Source: Stichopus chloronotus (lineage: Eukaryota > Echinodermata > Holothuroidea > Aspidochirotida > Stichopodidae). Taken from it: a stretch of 64,000 nucleotides of DNA. Positions 26,474 to 39,217 of this stretch are shown in pieces; positions within the stretch are counted from its first letter, which is position 1, and each line of letters opens with the position of its first letter. Under the pieces are notes generated by a model. It had not been told where the DNA came from. It did no database searches and worked only from the letters and a program-made list of their open reading frames with translations. The DNA is taken from assembly GCA_021234535.1 (NCBI GenBank), contig CM037838.1, positions 27,877,969 through 27,941,968 on the forward strand, in the 5' to 3' direction. The translations under genes and the position numbers were made by a program.

Positions 26474-27518
26474 GAACTACAGTACCCTTCAGCTTTATGC
26501 CTGTTTGAAATATATCCCTTATTGTGTCAAAATTAAAACAATTGAACCCATTTTAAAAATAACAGTACCATTAAATGCTTCTCTAATTTTTACTTCATGT
26601 ATAAGAGAAAAGCACTAAAAACTATTCCAAAAGTTGTTCAAGTTTGGCTTTTTACATTAATTTCTCTCAAACTTGAAGGGAATTCACAATTCCTAGTAAT
26701 AACCAGTTTGATTTCTCATTACTATATCTAATAGGAAGAAATTGAAGGTTATTCAACTTGAACATGAATCCTGTAACAAGAAGAGTTTAAAAAAGGGGGA
26801 AAAAAAGAGAAAACAAATTCAGTGACAAAAAGAAAAAGCAGCGGACACCATTCTGCCTTGGTATATCTGTAACATACTAAGCCAAATACTATGTGCAGGT
26901 GAAATTTAATTTGAAGATGTTAATGGACACTTTATCACTACAAAAATAATAATTGAAGACATGCCATCAACAACAGCAAAATATAGAAAACATCATGAAG
27001 ATTAACAATAAACATTAACCTTATCAACAACAATTGGTAATGTTGCACTGATATGATCTAGCTGAACATGATAGATGGGTATGACAGATGTGCATATTAT
27101 ACGATTAAAATCTTGAACCACATGGACTGACTAAAGAAACTGTTTACAGCTATACAATGTGGAGTCAATTAAGACTGAATAACACATTTTAATAGGCAAA
27201 ATAGCAACATCAACAAACTATATAACATATTCAGAAACATTTGACCATGATATGCTGGTTCTGTGTTTTCATAAATAACTTAACTACCACAGTTGATATT
27301 AACTCTGTGCAATGGTGTTGCAAATACAGTATAAAGCTACTATAATGATCAAATCTATGGACACCACACTACAAAAGGCTCACTAACAACAACAAAACAT
27401 ACTTCATCATCAACAACCACAAAAACTGCCAGTGTTGTGCCCTAGCTGATAACACGCATATACGATTCATCTACTATAGCTAAACTCCTCTTCTTATAAG
27501 ATATCCACTCCATACTAC
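26474..27518. other. no gene recognised
   Basis: AT-rich 3' flank of exon 1 within intron 1, rich in CAACA/ATCAACAA-type simple sequence near 26.96-27.42 kb. Confidence 0.4.
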
Positions 27519-27579
27519 CTCCTATAATCATGGGTTGATTTTCTTGTCTGGCCGGCGATGACTGCAACTCAAAAGACAT
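27519..27579 (-). CDS. STOM: stomatin-like protein, exon 1 (N-terminus)
   Basis: First coding exon of a stomatin-family membrane protein. The ATG (complement of 27577-27579) has A at -3, and an in-frame TAA lies upstream at 27649-27651 with no other ATG between, so this start is favoured. The exon encodes 20 codons plus one base: a polar, Gln/Ser-rich cytoplasmic tail beginning MSFELQSS. It ends at a good donor (GGAG|GTAGTA, phase 1). The leftover G joins the CT that opens the exon at 21136, restoring an Ala codon and keeping the frame, which is the main support for linking the two exons. This tail is poorly conserved in the family, so identity rests on exon 2. Whether the gene is the STOM, STOML3/MEC-2 or podocin orthologue cannot be decided from this part. 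The start lies inside a CpG-rich patch that probably holds the promoter. Confidence 0.6.
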
Positions 27580-28170
27580 CCTGGCGCCAGACAGACTCTC
27601 TGGCTGTTGGTCCACCGTGCTCACTCCTGACAACGTCGTTTTGACTTCTTAGAAGGTTCAAGGTTAACAAGCAAAAACAAAATGAGGAGAGAGTTTTGCC
27701 ACTTATTCCAGTAATCCTGAAATGGGTTTCAAAATCCTCACTGATCAATCAGTTTCTACTGAATCCAAAAAGCCTGCTTGTGTTGATCTAATCTCTCCAA
27801 GCAAAGGGTTGTCTCACGACTTCAAAATATCCACTCTCTTGTTTTTCTTCTGCACGTGCGACAATCCTGGTTTAAGTGTGTACTACAACACAGCTGTATT
27901 GAATTACATCGAACTCAGAGTGATTTATCCCAGCTGGTACTACCGCGACGCAATCGTCAAGGAATGTGGGGAACTGCAGAACTCATTTACATTCTCAGAG
28001 CCCTGCTACCAACGCCGGAGAGTATATGCGTGGATGCAGGATGCTTGGCTTCGAGAACACTGGAGGGTGAGCGACTGAAATATGTATTAAACTTGAAGAA
28101 ATTTGACAGTGGTAGGGAGCGCGCTATTTTGGTAAAGGTGAAAACGTAGCTGCATGGTGGGATGCAGTAC
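27580..28170 (-). promoter_or_regulatory. CpG-rich 5' region of the stomatin-like gene
   Basis: The stretch upstream of the ATG is richer in CpG than its surroundings (clusters such as GCGCC, ACGTCG, GCACGTGCG, CCGCGACGC and GAGCGCGC between 27.58 and 28.15 kb). It includes a CACGTG E-box near 27.86 kb. No clear TATA box was placed. Overlapping open frames on both strands here (118 codons plus, 85 codons minus) have no recognisable domain and are probably a by-product of low stop-codon density. 5' UTR and promoter is inference from position and composition. Confidence 0.35.
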
Positions 28171-31100
28171 CGAGGGACAAATGATTTAGAAAAGGATGGA
28201 TGGTTTTCAATAATTCTTGATAAAAGAAAACCAAGTATTATCACTAATTTATTGTGACTACTTTTAACACGATGCGGATGTGTTCATGAATAGGTAACTA
28301 CTAACCATTCAATATGTGCTGTACAAGGTCATTTGCTGGAGGCACCGCTTTGCAATTTTGAAGCAAAAGTTAAAAGAATATTCATTTTCAATAGAATTTG
28401 AATATCATCCTTTGACCAAAGTGGCTAAGATGCACTTAGATTTTAATTTAAGTACGTAAGGTGAACAAACTTTTCCCTAATCCACATGTGCAAGTTTAAT
28501 GGCACTTAAACACACAAGGAAGAACAATGATTTAGTGTCCATTGGACATATTTGGGACAGTAAGTAGAAGGGTTGAACAAAACATGTAACCACACTCACC
28601 AATTCTGAGCTCACATTTACTCTGGAAAAAATACTCTTAAAAGAATACTTGGCAGAAACAATGGAAACTTAAAGGGAAATCTTCAAAAAATAGGTAAAAC
28701 AGAGGAACAAGGAATGACCGCAGTAGAACACCTCCCTCCAGGCACACATATGGCAGAATGGGAAGAGGGAACTAATTTTGTTTAGAGTGGATGTCATGTA
28801 CGGCAATGTCAGAAGGTTACCCAGACTCATGGAACAGACTATAAGAGTGCAGATGCTGCGCTAAGACAAGTGAAGAGTGAAGTTAATTCTAATCTATCGA
28901 TTTCATTTGCAGCTTATCTGACACTGAAATTTCAAGAGCTATAAAGTACATGCTTATTGCATGGTTGGATCCTACTTGCATTCTCAACTGCAACTGAAGA
29001 GTAAGAATACTAATTGAAAGTAAAACTTCCATAAACCCTATAAAATGAAATTTTTCTTCATGCACACTTCTGCTCTGTAGTGATTGGACTTTCCACAGAT
29101 GGTCATCTGTAGATAAAGATCTATGGCATAAACAAAGAGTAACCAAAGCTTCCACTAAACCATTTAAGAGACATGGGATAAAAGTACTGTAGGGTAGGCT
29201 GAGCTGAAAGCCTAGCTAAAAACTGACGTCACTATCAACTATAGTGTTACGTGAAGCACTGATACTTTTCCATTTGTCCAGCACAACAACAAACAGGAAG
29301 AACTTGACACTCTGAGTAACGCCTCCTCGTAATTCCATACTAGCGCCACCACTTGTTCCAGATGGATCCTAGTATAATCAGGAAACCATTAAAAGTACAA
29401 GGAACATTGTTATTACCACCAACCAAAATGAAACAATCTAATTGGTTCATTGTTGTATCATCATACACGAAGGTCCCCAGAGTGTTGCAGTACACAGTGA
29501 CTATGGCATGCTTGGAACACCTCTCTATAGTTTGTTTTCAGTGCATTGTAGGCCTATACTAGGCTCCCACATATAAACCACAATCGTTTATGGTGATGTT
29601 GACTTTTGTCTTTCACATGAATTCAACTTGTTGTAAACTATTGCAATAATGTTGATATGAGACTGTAATGCTACATTTTTGAGATAGTACAGTCTGGTAC
29701 TGATAAATTTTGGCTGGAAGTATATACAAGTAGTGGTTACAAACAGTTCCCACATCGCTAATGAGTAGCATTTGCATCTAAGTACTGTACCAATGCTGAC
29801 CTGGGCACCAATTTACTGCCCAATCCCAGAGCATTGGTATGTGTTTGTTCCATGGCAGGCTGAGTTTCTTAAAACTGTTTCATTTAGTATAAGAGAAAAG
29901 CAAACCAGGGTATAAACTGTGATAAAGTATTAAAAACATGAAATAGGTAATATGAGTTGATGTTCTACACAATGCTTAACAAATCTGTTTCTCCTTGCAT
30001 GGCTCATCTTCAGCAAGCAGACAGAATCCACTCTTGTATTTTGACATTGCTAAAATATGTCAAACCTTAAAAGATATCCATCATGTAATTCATCGCAATT
30101 ATGTCAACTTGAATGTTTAAAAAAGTTTAGGGTAAAAAAGAAATGAAAAAGGTAACTGACTGACACACAAAAGCCCCCCAACAGTTTCAGAGGGATAAAA
30201 CTTAATGTATGAGTGTAAAGTAAGGGGTAAGTACTGTATATGTCTGTGATGTGAAAAATAGAGATTCGACAGGGTCATGAACTATCCATTGTCATCAAAC
30301 ACAAGATGTTTATTATCAACATAAAACAAACTTAAACCCAACAAATGTACTGCAAACTGACTGGATACTGAAAACTGTTTTATGTTTGTCTCTTCATATT
30401 TATTTCATCCGATCTCTTTGTAAGTCTAATCGATGCTAAGGAATCAAATATTATTTTGCAATTAAAGATGGTAACTCACTGGTCCTCTCTATAGTTGATC
30501 TGCCCTGTAAACTTTTCATCTCTGAATGAACAAAGATCGAAATTATTCTGCACACTGCCTTGTAGAGAATAATGTATAGTACAGTCACAGACTTTTTGAT
30601 ACTCTATGGTTCTTCCTTCTTGTCACAAATTTCCACTCTCTGATTTATAAATAATTGAAAAGAAAACATACCTTTAAATAGTGATACTGTTTGTTTGAAA
30701 GGTGCATGTACCAACCTGTTCAAAAGAGTACACCAAATGCTATTCACCTAATTCCCAAAGCTGAACTGAAGACTCAATAACTTTATTCATGTTTTGAAAT
30801 GCTGCCACCATATATGTCATTCACAAGCCTGTCGGAATGACACCACACTATGTACGGACGGATGGCTGAAGCATTATGTTTACAGCAACTGTGCTGAACT
30901 GTATTGTATAGTGACTGACTGAGCTATTCCACATTGTTTTTTTTAAGTGACAAACAATACGCAGCCAGCTAACAATTTCTCAGAAATGACAGCAAAGCAG
31001 TTCTTCTGCTATTTATAGAATGTAAGGACAGCATATAGAATAATATTCATCACAGCAGGGTATTCTGGAATTGGAATTCCAGTCAGTTTAATTAAGGGAG

Positions 31101-33066
31101 GATCATGTGGTAAAGTATGGTACTCTTTACTATAGGATTTTGCTCCAATTTAGTGTGGCCAACTAAATAACGGGTCATTATTTTCTACAAGGACCTCAGT
31201 TGCTTTTTACTGCTAAGCTTGTTTCCTGAGTTCCTTTGTGTCTTATAGTTATTATTACTATTATTTTTTCTTTGTACCTGTTTGTTTTTATTTTTCTGTT
31301 TCTAACTTTCCTTAATATGTAGACTTTTGACATATCTTTCTTTGCTTTTGACTTATCTGCATGCAAATTTTGGAATGCTTCTGGCCCAAGGTGTTAACTA
31401 TCAGGTTATTTAAATGTGCATTATATCACCTGAAGGTGACTGAGTGAATAGCCAAACCCTTCCCAGCTCTGGATGTTTCATCCTCTTTGTTGCACATGAT
31501 TTTCTACTCACATATAGCTCAACTATACCACGTTTACATCAAATCACATCAAACGGCAAATTTCCACTTAATTTGGTGTGCTGCATTTATTTTCCCACAG
31601 CTGCCACATTTCCTTCATATAGGACAAACATTTATGGATGACATATTTACCATTCAATTTGGTTTTCATGACTTTTGGATGTGAAACTTGACTAATTATG
31701 CTACCTTTAAGCACTGCCATGTGTCGGTACTTTTCAAAATCCTCACAAACTTATTGATATCAACACAGGGTGCCACTTACTAAACAAATGTATTGCTACA
31801 GATAAACGGAACATGACTGACTGATCTGGGATTTGTTCACTACTGCACTTGTTAGTTTTGAGATAATACAAAGAATACATTTCAATACATTTAGTTCTAT
31901 GCAATCCAGAGACACAGTAGGTACGATCCAAGAAAATTAAGGATACTGTATATCCAGCAATGGGATTGCACAACTCTGACATCGTAGCAAAATTATTTGA
32001 TATTTAAATTTTAAAGAATCTAGTCCAGTTTGGGAAAGATGTTGTGATCCCCAAACTAGCTTCAAGATGATCAAGTATACATTTGTTTGTTAAAATGTCA
32101 AATGCAAAGTTCTTGCCACGTACAATTTGCATTTGCCAACTCGCCACCTACCATATCATCACGTAAGATGAAATCAGGACTTTAAAATGAAACCAACCCC
32201 TGAGTTGGGGTTGGTTATTCTGCATTAAGTAAAATTAGAGCTAATTAAAAGCTAAGGAGAAGATGGGAGATGACTGACATCACAGGTAAGAAATCTAATT
32301 CAGGTCAATGTGAAGTTGTCTCCGCGTGTCTAATGATATAGCCACCTATCCGTGACAAAAGGTTTCAATTTTGCTAAAGACATTGCCGCTTTGTGACGCC
32401 AAAAAGTAAAGGTAAGTCTAAGAGTGGACACTTCAGAAAATACTCCAAATTGCATCACATATCACGAGGTGACGCAGGAAGATTTCAAAAGTTTAGGAAA
32501 ATTAATCAGGCTTTCAAGGAACGATAATGACCACAAGATAACCAATGTAATAAATACCTTGAATAATTAAAGTTTAACTGGGAAACTGTAGTTGTCTTCA
32601 TTTCCATCAAAACAGAAATAAGATATTAAATTACTGTCTTCAAGCTGCGGTACATGTGATATATTGGTTTTCTTCAACACTAAACATATTACAAAAATGG
32701 GAACGTAGGATTGATTTTGAATTCACTCTTTACTCAATGCCCACATTCCTGTACATTTTTACTGAAGTAAACACCTTTACACTTAAAAAGCAATAGCACA
32801 ACCAGTAAATTTTCATTGCTTAAACTGATACATGTGAGCCTGCAACCTACATCACAAAATGTTCACAACCAAAAAGTATGCAATTTCTTTCAGGGTGTAA
32901 TCTGCACATTTATATAACAACAAATGTAGGTTTTGTTGTTTACCACTACAGAACATACCAAAATCAAACATACAATCTATGTACCTCTACAAGTAATGAA
33001 GCTTGTAATGTGACATAATTTATTTTCATTAATTTATATTACACACACAAAATTTGTTGTAACTAA
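28171..33066. other. no gene recognised
   Basis: AT-rich DNA upstream of the stomatin-like gene. A 40-codon minus-strand frame (29338-29216, start MELRGGVTQS then VKFFLFVVVL) has a hydrophobic run and CpG-richer codons, but no splice site or homology. A plus-strand open frame of about 48 basic codons near 32.38-32.52 kb contains a perfect GGTAAGTC string. Both were left unassigned. Confidence 0.4.
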
Positions 33067-34181
33067 GCCTGTGTTCACATGTGATAACATGCTCACCATC
33101 AAGCTGTGATCGGATCACAAGCTTATCATCAAACTGTAATAAAAAATCCATGTGAACGTGCCCGCGGTCATCATCAAGCTCTCCCATGATCATGATCACA
33201 GTCCGACAAGTCATCAGACCAAGCGCTTGTCATCAGATCACAGTCGGAAAATGCATGGAAACGCTCGCAAGATCGGATCAGTTGTTTGTTGAAAGGGAAG
33301 AGACTTCCTGTTTACGTGTAGCGGCGCATGCAATGCAGCGAGTGATAGAGTTAAGGCGTACATGATGTACTAAAATACATTTTGCATGCTTTTCATACAC
33401 AAAACGAACTGTACCGGTTCAATACGTTCGATCTCATGACTCTTCCCAATATTCCTTAATTTTCTTGCCTCTTAATCCTGCTAGCATTTTCTACTTACAG
33501 CTATTTGACGATACTGTGCGTATCCCGTGGATTTTCCTAACAGCTGTTTTACAAATTTACAATTTCATGCAAGGAATTAGCTCTTACACTACTTTCTGTT
33601 AATACACTTGCAGAAACAAGCACAGCCACATTAGCTGTTGGCCTTGCCTACTGCAGATAGGTTACCTAACATTGGGCTAGAGCCTGGGAAAAAGTAGTTC
33701 TAACGTATAGTAACTAGTAAATAGTATTTAGACTCTACACTACCTACTGTTATACATCGAAATGGTGAACGTACTGGTAGTTGTAGCATGCACTGAGATG
33801 TTTTCGAGGGAGACCCTGTTGGAGCCTGAACTGCCGGTCTTTATAGACATTTGGGGCAGTGAATCAATTCAAGACAAACTGATGGAACGTCTTGAAATGC
33901 TGCAGTCTTCAAGTTGTGTAACATATAACCGCCTGTGGTACACAGAACAAGGATTTCACGGAAAAGGCACGGTAGGTGACCCTGGAAGTACAACTTCACT
34001 AAAACTCCCATTTACCGCTCGATATTGTGTAAACATAGATCGAGACCAACTCGATAATGAGCTCGTCATCAGACCGAGAGTCCGTCATCACATGGGAACG
34101 CGAGTATCATCTGATCATGGAAAACCACAAGAATCCCCTGAGATGTTGATCATGAGTGCGTTATCACATGTGAACACAGGG
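33067..34181 (+). mobile_element. Harbinger-like DNA transposon, 1.1 kb
   Basis: A 1115-base element with matching ends: left GCCTGTGTTCACATGTGATA, right (complement) CCCTGTGTTCACATGTGATA; the identity continues AAC and then decays. Flanking TAA (33064-33066) and TAG (34182-34184) look like a worn 3-base TWA target duplication, as used by PIF/Harbinger. Subterminal regions are filled with short 'GATCACAG', 'TCATCAGA' and 'ATCATCAAGCT' motifs on both sides. It carries a Myb/SANT-like ORF but no DDE transposase, so it is non-autonomous or decayed. Confidence 0.75.
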
Positions 34182-34184
34182 TAG
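33762..34184 (+). CDS. Myb/SANT-like ORF inside the Harbinger-like element
   Basis: A 140-codon plus-strand frame with a true ATG (GAAATGG context) that runs through the element's right inverted repeat and stops at TAG just outside it. Residues 20-45 (LEPELPVFIDIWGSESIQDK and on) resemble the first helix of Myb/SANT-like or MADF-type domains carried by PIF/Harbinger elements, where L-x-x-I/L-W-G-x-x-x-I-Q is typical. The remaining helices and the family's usual aromatic spacing are not clear. The C-terminal part looks like translated subterminal repeat, so the frame may be an eroded gene. The resemblance is from family knowledge, not a search. Confidence 0.4.
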   Translation: MVNVLVVVACTEMFSRETLLEPELPVFIDIWGSESIQDKLMERLEMLQSSSCVTYNRLWYTEQGFHGKGTVGDPGSTTSLKLPFTARYCVNIDRDQLDNELVIRPRVRHHMGTRVSSDHGKPQESPEMLIMSALSHVNTG

Positions 34185-37100
34185 GAGAAATACTGCAGAC
34201 CCATTACATAATGTAATATCTGTGGAAATTAATACAATACATTAATAGCCAAACAATCTTTTGCTGTAATGTCTTCTAAAATGTAATACAGTATGGTAGA
34301 CTATGTAGACATGTGCTGCCATAGCAGGAACACAAACACATTAATGCAAACTTTACAGTATGTTAGCAAGAGTGTATGTGAAAATGAGCCATCTACTTGT
34401 GATGTATCTGCTTACTTGATTGAATGTGTCACAAAGCTTAAGATGGTATCATACGGTTTGAAAACATAAATGACAGTCACAGTTTGATTGCGCAGAGTGA
34501 AACAAACCCTTCAATTTTATCCATGAATTTGTAAAAAAAAAAAAGGGCCCTCACAAAAAGCAAATCCTCAGAGTATCGTACAGAATGACATGCCACAGTA
34601 CATGCCCATACTGTATGTCTATCATGAGCAGTAGCATGTACACATGTATATCTCACAATAATGGTCTCACATTTTTGGAACCTGACGAATGAAATCGATT
34701 CTGATACCGTGACTACCTCACATAAGGCTATCAGATGTAGATGTTTACTGCAATCTTTGATGGATAACCTGACACAGTTTGTACTACATGTACACCTTAA
34801 ATGTGTCCAAAAGAGATTTTTATCGATGAAGTGAGCTCAAATGTTACAACTACAAGGAGCACTCATTTCCTGCATGGTACTTTACATACTTTAGAGTCAA
34901 ATAAATCAATGTATGAAGCCTAGGCCTGAGTTAGGTCAAAAGCTTAAGGAAGTAAAAATTTGATCATTTGGAAGTGTTTACAAAAACTATGTTTACTGAA
35001 ATTTTGAATATCAATATGGAACGAAGTAAATGCAAATCAATGTGGCTGTAATATTGGCTTAAGCTTAGGCCTAAGTTAGGCCATGTGTGAAGTAAAGTAG
35101 AACACTGATCATTTTGGAAGTGTTTGAAAAACATGCTAAGATCATGAATCACACTAGTGGAAAAATGTAAACACATATTAATTTGGTTTAAATATTGGCT
35201 TTAATTGCTAGTTTTTCACAAGTTCAACAATTGGGTATAAAAAACTAGGTGACAGGCACCAATAGATGACTGCAATATATACTGCTGACTGCAATATATA
35301 CTGCTTACTAGTACAGAAAACTATCCACAAGAGATGAATGTAATTATGTGACTGCAGGATTACACTTGGACAGGATGCTGCACCAATCAGGATGACAAGT
35401 CAAACATGTCAGTACTGTTTTTCTATTTCCTTATGTTTGTCACAAATTAACAGTGGATTGTGTTACAGCTGCATGGTAGCTAAACTTTGCGAGCACAAAG
35501 TGCCAACAAAAAACATCACTTTTCCAAAATCCTTTCAAGATAAATACCAATTAAGTTTACAGCCATGAAAACAGAAACACGTTGCACTTATTTGGGTATT
35601 CTTGCAAAGAAAGAAATAAGGCTTTGGAAAGGTGGTAAAACAGAAACATGTGTGTACAACTGCCTGCTATTACTTCAAGCCCATAAATTGCTAAAGGCAA
35701 CCGGAATGAATAAATTCAGGGCTAGATATCTAATGCTAACTGCTTCTGAAAAAAAAACTAAGGACAGCCCACCATTGATTAATGCCATCAACAACAGAAT
35801 GAAAAGTAGAATAAATAAAGTCAATTTTTTATTGCTGAAATAGCACATTCTGGTCAAATTTAAACAACTGCTGTAGCCAGGTACTTTTTAAATCCCTTTG
35901 TGTCTATCTACAAGGCAGGCACATGGACAGGTGGTCTACAAATGATCAGGCAAGCAAAATTATCAAACGTTGTTTCTAAAACTTCAAGTCAACCTTTAAT
36001 TCCCCAGTAGAGTAGGCTGAAATTAAGACTCTAGTCTTAAATCCTAGTTAGCTGTGAGGCCAGTTGAATGCTTTTTGTAGGATGTGCTCGTTCGAACGAC
36101 TTGTTTCGAAAACACACCGGTAAACTCACTTTTCGTTTATTCTCTGACAGAGGACCCAGATAAGAGGATACTGCTGTGGTTGCGAGTCTCCATAAGCAAG
36201 TGGAAGATAAGAAACTCGACTGACAATTGTAGAGTCTTATCAGAAAGACAGTGAACATAATTCTGGAACAATTTACGCTTCAAGGATGAGGAATATGAAA
36301 CATTATGTCTCACTCGCAGCTGCTAGCCATATATGAAGCGACAATCAGATGCATGTCTCACTGTATGGAAGTCACCAGAGGCAGACATGATTTGTGAAAC
36401 ACATTCCAAAGTGCAATTTGAAACAAAATCATCTTATTTACATCAGAACTTTGGTGACATTATCAATCAAAAGCTACACAACTAGATACACTGAATTTCC
36501 TGATTTCAGACAGAAACAGGTGAAGGCTACTGAATATTCAACAGAGAGAAGAGGCTGGATGATTAAAAAGTGATGGATCATGAAAGTGGGCACAATGAGC
36601 CAAGCTGTATTACATGCCACGGTTCACAGCAGTCAATGTCATCTACTTGTCCTGGTCCTTTAAATTAAAGCAACAATAATGGTTCAAAGAAGCAGTTTGA
36701 TGAGATACTTTAATGTCTATAAATCTGTAAATCAAAGAATATTCCAAATGGTTCTATGGTGTGGGATAAGTGTAGAGTTGCTATGATTCCCTAAGCTGAA
36801 AGTGGGACAATTAGACCGATCCAAGAGAGAAGGATCGAGAGAAAGAGGTGGAGAGAGAGGTCTAAGGGTTTGCTAAAATTGAGTACCTGACTGATAGCCA
36901 ATTGTTGAGATATTTACAGCTGATTTCACTAGCTTTGTTAAATTTTAAAGTGCAGACAATTCAGATAAATTAATTACGGCTATTAAAGTTGATTGAACCA
37001 CATTCACCCTTTAGTCTGCAAACTGGTCACACAATAAACACTTGGTGACAAAACAAGCCACGTTGCTAAAGGTACGTGCTCAATTTGCGATGCAGATGCG

Positions 37101-39217
37101 TAAGTAAATGGATTTCTACTTCATGATACAGAATGCAGCAGCTATAGGTTTACATTCAGAAAATAAGGGCCCATCATATCAGCAGGGACAAGGTGGATAA
37201 TCACAACTAATCCGGATGGATGGTAACTTGCAGGACAGCTACTGTAAGCTGTGAAACTGTATGCTGTAACACTATGAGCTGTAGTATTGCATATGCACAA
37301 AACATTCAGTCACAATCGACAAAGTTCATCTTTTTTGATATGGTTTGTTTGTTAAAGAAATTGATTTGAAAGAAGCAACGTACTGATTACAATAATTTTT
37401 AAGTAATAGTGTGCACAAGAAAAACAAGTCAATTCTTGTTGTGACAATGATTAGAGAATCCAAATCAATTCTAAACAGAGCACCGACACCCAAAAGCGAT
37501 TGTAACTCAAAGGTCAGGTGATCGTGAATGGGGACTGGGCTTGTTAAAAGACCATGTATGCATCCGCTATTTAAAATCTAGATCTATGCACTTGAACAAA
37601 CACTGAGCAAAGAATAGAAACAGACTCTTGTAGGTGAAGGGTGCGATACAAAGTCATTCTTTCATCATTTGAACCATAAAGGAATTCAACTTGACCGAGT
37701 AAAGAGTGATGACTTTCCAGAGGACCTCTAAAACCTGCATAGAGTATCCCTTTAAAAGTACACTACCCGTAAAAACTGCTGGCATTCATCAAATAGACTC
37801 TATTAATAGAAGCAATTAAAGGAAAAGAAGATGAGTCTCGTTAACCTTTAGGGGCTATGGGGGGTTTCCATTTACATTCATTCCCCAGGCAACCTGACTA
37901 TGTTTCCCACCTGAATAATATTTCCAAAGACGCAAAGTTCACATAAACTTTTATCACCTACCATAGGTCCTTGATATCATATGTCTCCTTTTTTCTTTTT
38001 TCCTCTAAAAATTTACTTTTCCATTGTCTTCAACTTGACATTTTTAAATGATGAGATTCAAAGCAGACTGCAACAACCTGCCTGAAGGTTACATAACCCA
38101 AGGATCATCATCACATGCAAGTTTGAATCAATTTCCCTGACTCTGCTGAGTAATTAATCTTTCCACCCTAGGGAGGCACCTTTATCAAGGTAATGTTACC
38201 TTTCGCCCTCTAAATGACTCCCGCACTTGATGTGTCGGGATGCGTAAAATATGCGACGACGGACGAAAGGAGACCAAGAAAATAACAGCCGTGCAATATA
38301 TGCACAGTGTGAATATACCTCTCCCTCCAACTTCTACAAGTGAGCCTAGTGTCTCTGTGGTAACCTCCAAGCTAACAGTCCGACACAATCTGCAATTTCC
38401 TCCAGATCTCCAAATTAAAATCTCAAATTTTTAATCAGAATCTTGATAGTTTCATCCTTTCGGCTGATAATGGGTGCAATCGGCGAGCAAACATAGCATA
38501 AGTGTAGCCTAAATACATGGTAATAAGCTGACCTCATTCTCAAAAAGACCACAAAACAAATGTGGTGTTAAAAAGTTTGGCATCTTGCCAGGTACAGGTC
38601 AACTTCTTGCAGCTAAAGCCTGTCGTTGCGATCACAGGAGGCTCACTTACTCATCACACCTTATAAAATGTATGTGATTAGGACACTGAAGCTGGATAGA
38701 AATTTTTTGCAAATATTGACTCGCCATTATTTTTTTTTTTTGTTCCTTATTTTACTTTATATTTGTACAAAGAATGGAGAAATCTTGAAACTTTAATATC
38801 ACAAGATTCAAAATGCCTTTTGAAAGTGAAACAAAATGGCCATTGCAAATAAAGAGGATGAGACACATTCAATAATCTCTGTGGAAGTGAAACTTTCGAG
38901 CCTGGGATTTTGACTTGTAATATTGAATTACCTGAATTACACTATAACTGGGAAAAGAATTTCAGAGGCATAGGGCACTTGCGGGCGTGACTGACTGTAG
39001 TTTGAGCTGACTTAAAGGTTTAAAGTTCATTCCGTGCATGCATATGACCAGAATGAAGTCTACAGCTCTGCAATGATTAAAAGGTTTAGCTCTTTCCAAT
39101 CACGACTAACACTGCCATTGTTTACCAATTGTTCACCAATTTTTCAAAATCAACAATTGTCAGCAGAACTGATACATTTTGTAGGATATAATTGCTCACA
39201 ACAAGGATCATAAGTCC
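34185..39217. other. mostly non-coding; a 145-base tandem duplication at 34.9 kb
   Basis: At 34915-35200 two units about 144 bases apart share 'AGGCCT(G/A)AGTTAGG', 'TGATCATTTGGAAGTGTTT' and 'TAATATTGGCTT'. At 35.27 kb GACTGCAATATATACTGCT is repeated twice. Minus-strand segments at about 36130-36219 (good donor GAAAA|GTGAGT) and about 38.31-38.39 kb (reads CRTVSLEVTTETLGSLVEVG) look exon-like, but no homology was recognised. Confidence 0.4.

Larger units (their letters stand above)
21137..27518 (-). other. intron 1 of the stomatin-like gene
   Basis: About 6.4 kb between the phase-1 donor at 27518 and the phase-1 acceptor at 21137. It contains a TGACCTTTGACC array (23.48-23.85 kb), a TTAA-flanked MITE (25.9-26.5 kb), G-rich patches near 21.35 and 22.1 kb, and otherwise AT-rich sequence with poly-A runs. 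An open frame near 22.79-23.0 kb (minus) lacks convincing splice sites and homology. No other recognisable exon was seen. Confidence 0.6.

Noticed and set aside
27722..28149. Overlapping open frames of 85-118 codons on both strands upstream of the stomatin-like start
   Set aside because: No domain, no splice logic, and both strands are open at once in a CpG-rich patch; better explained as promoter/5' UTR composition.
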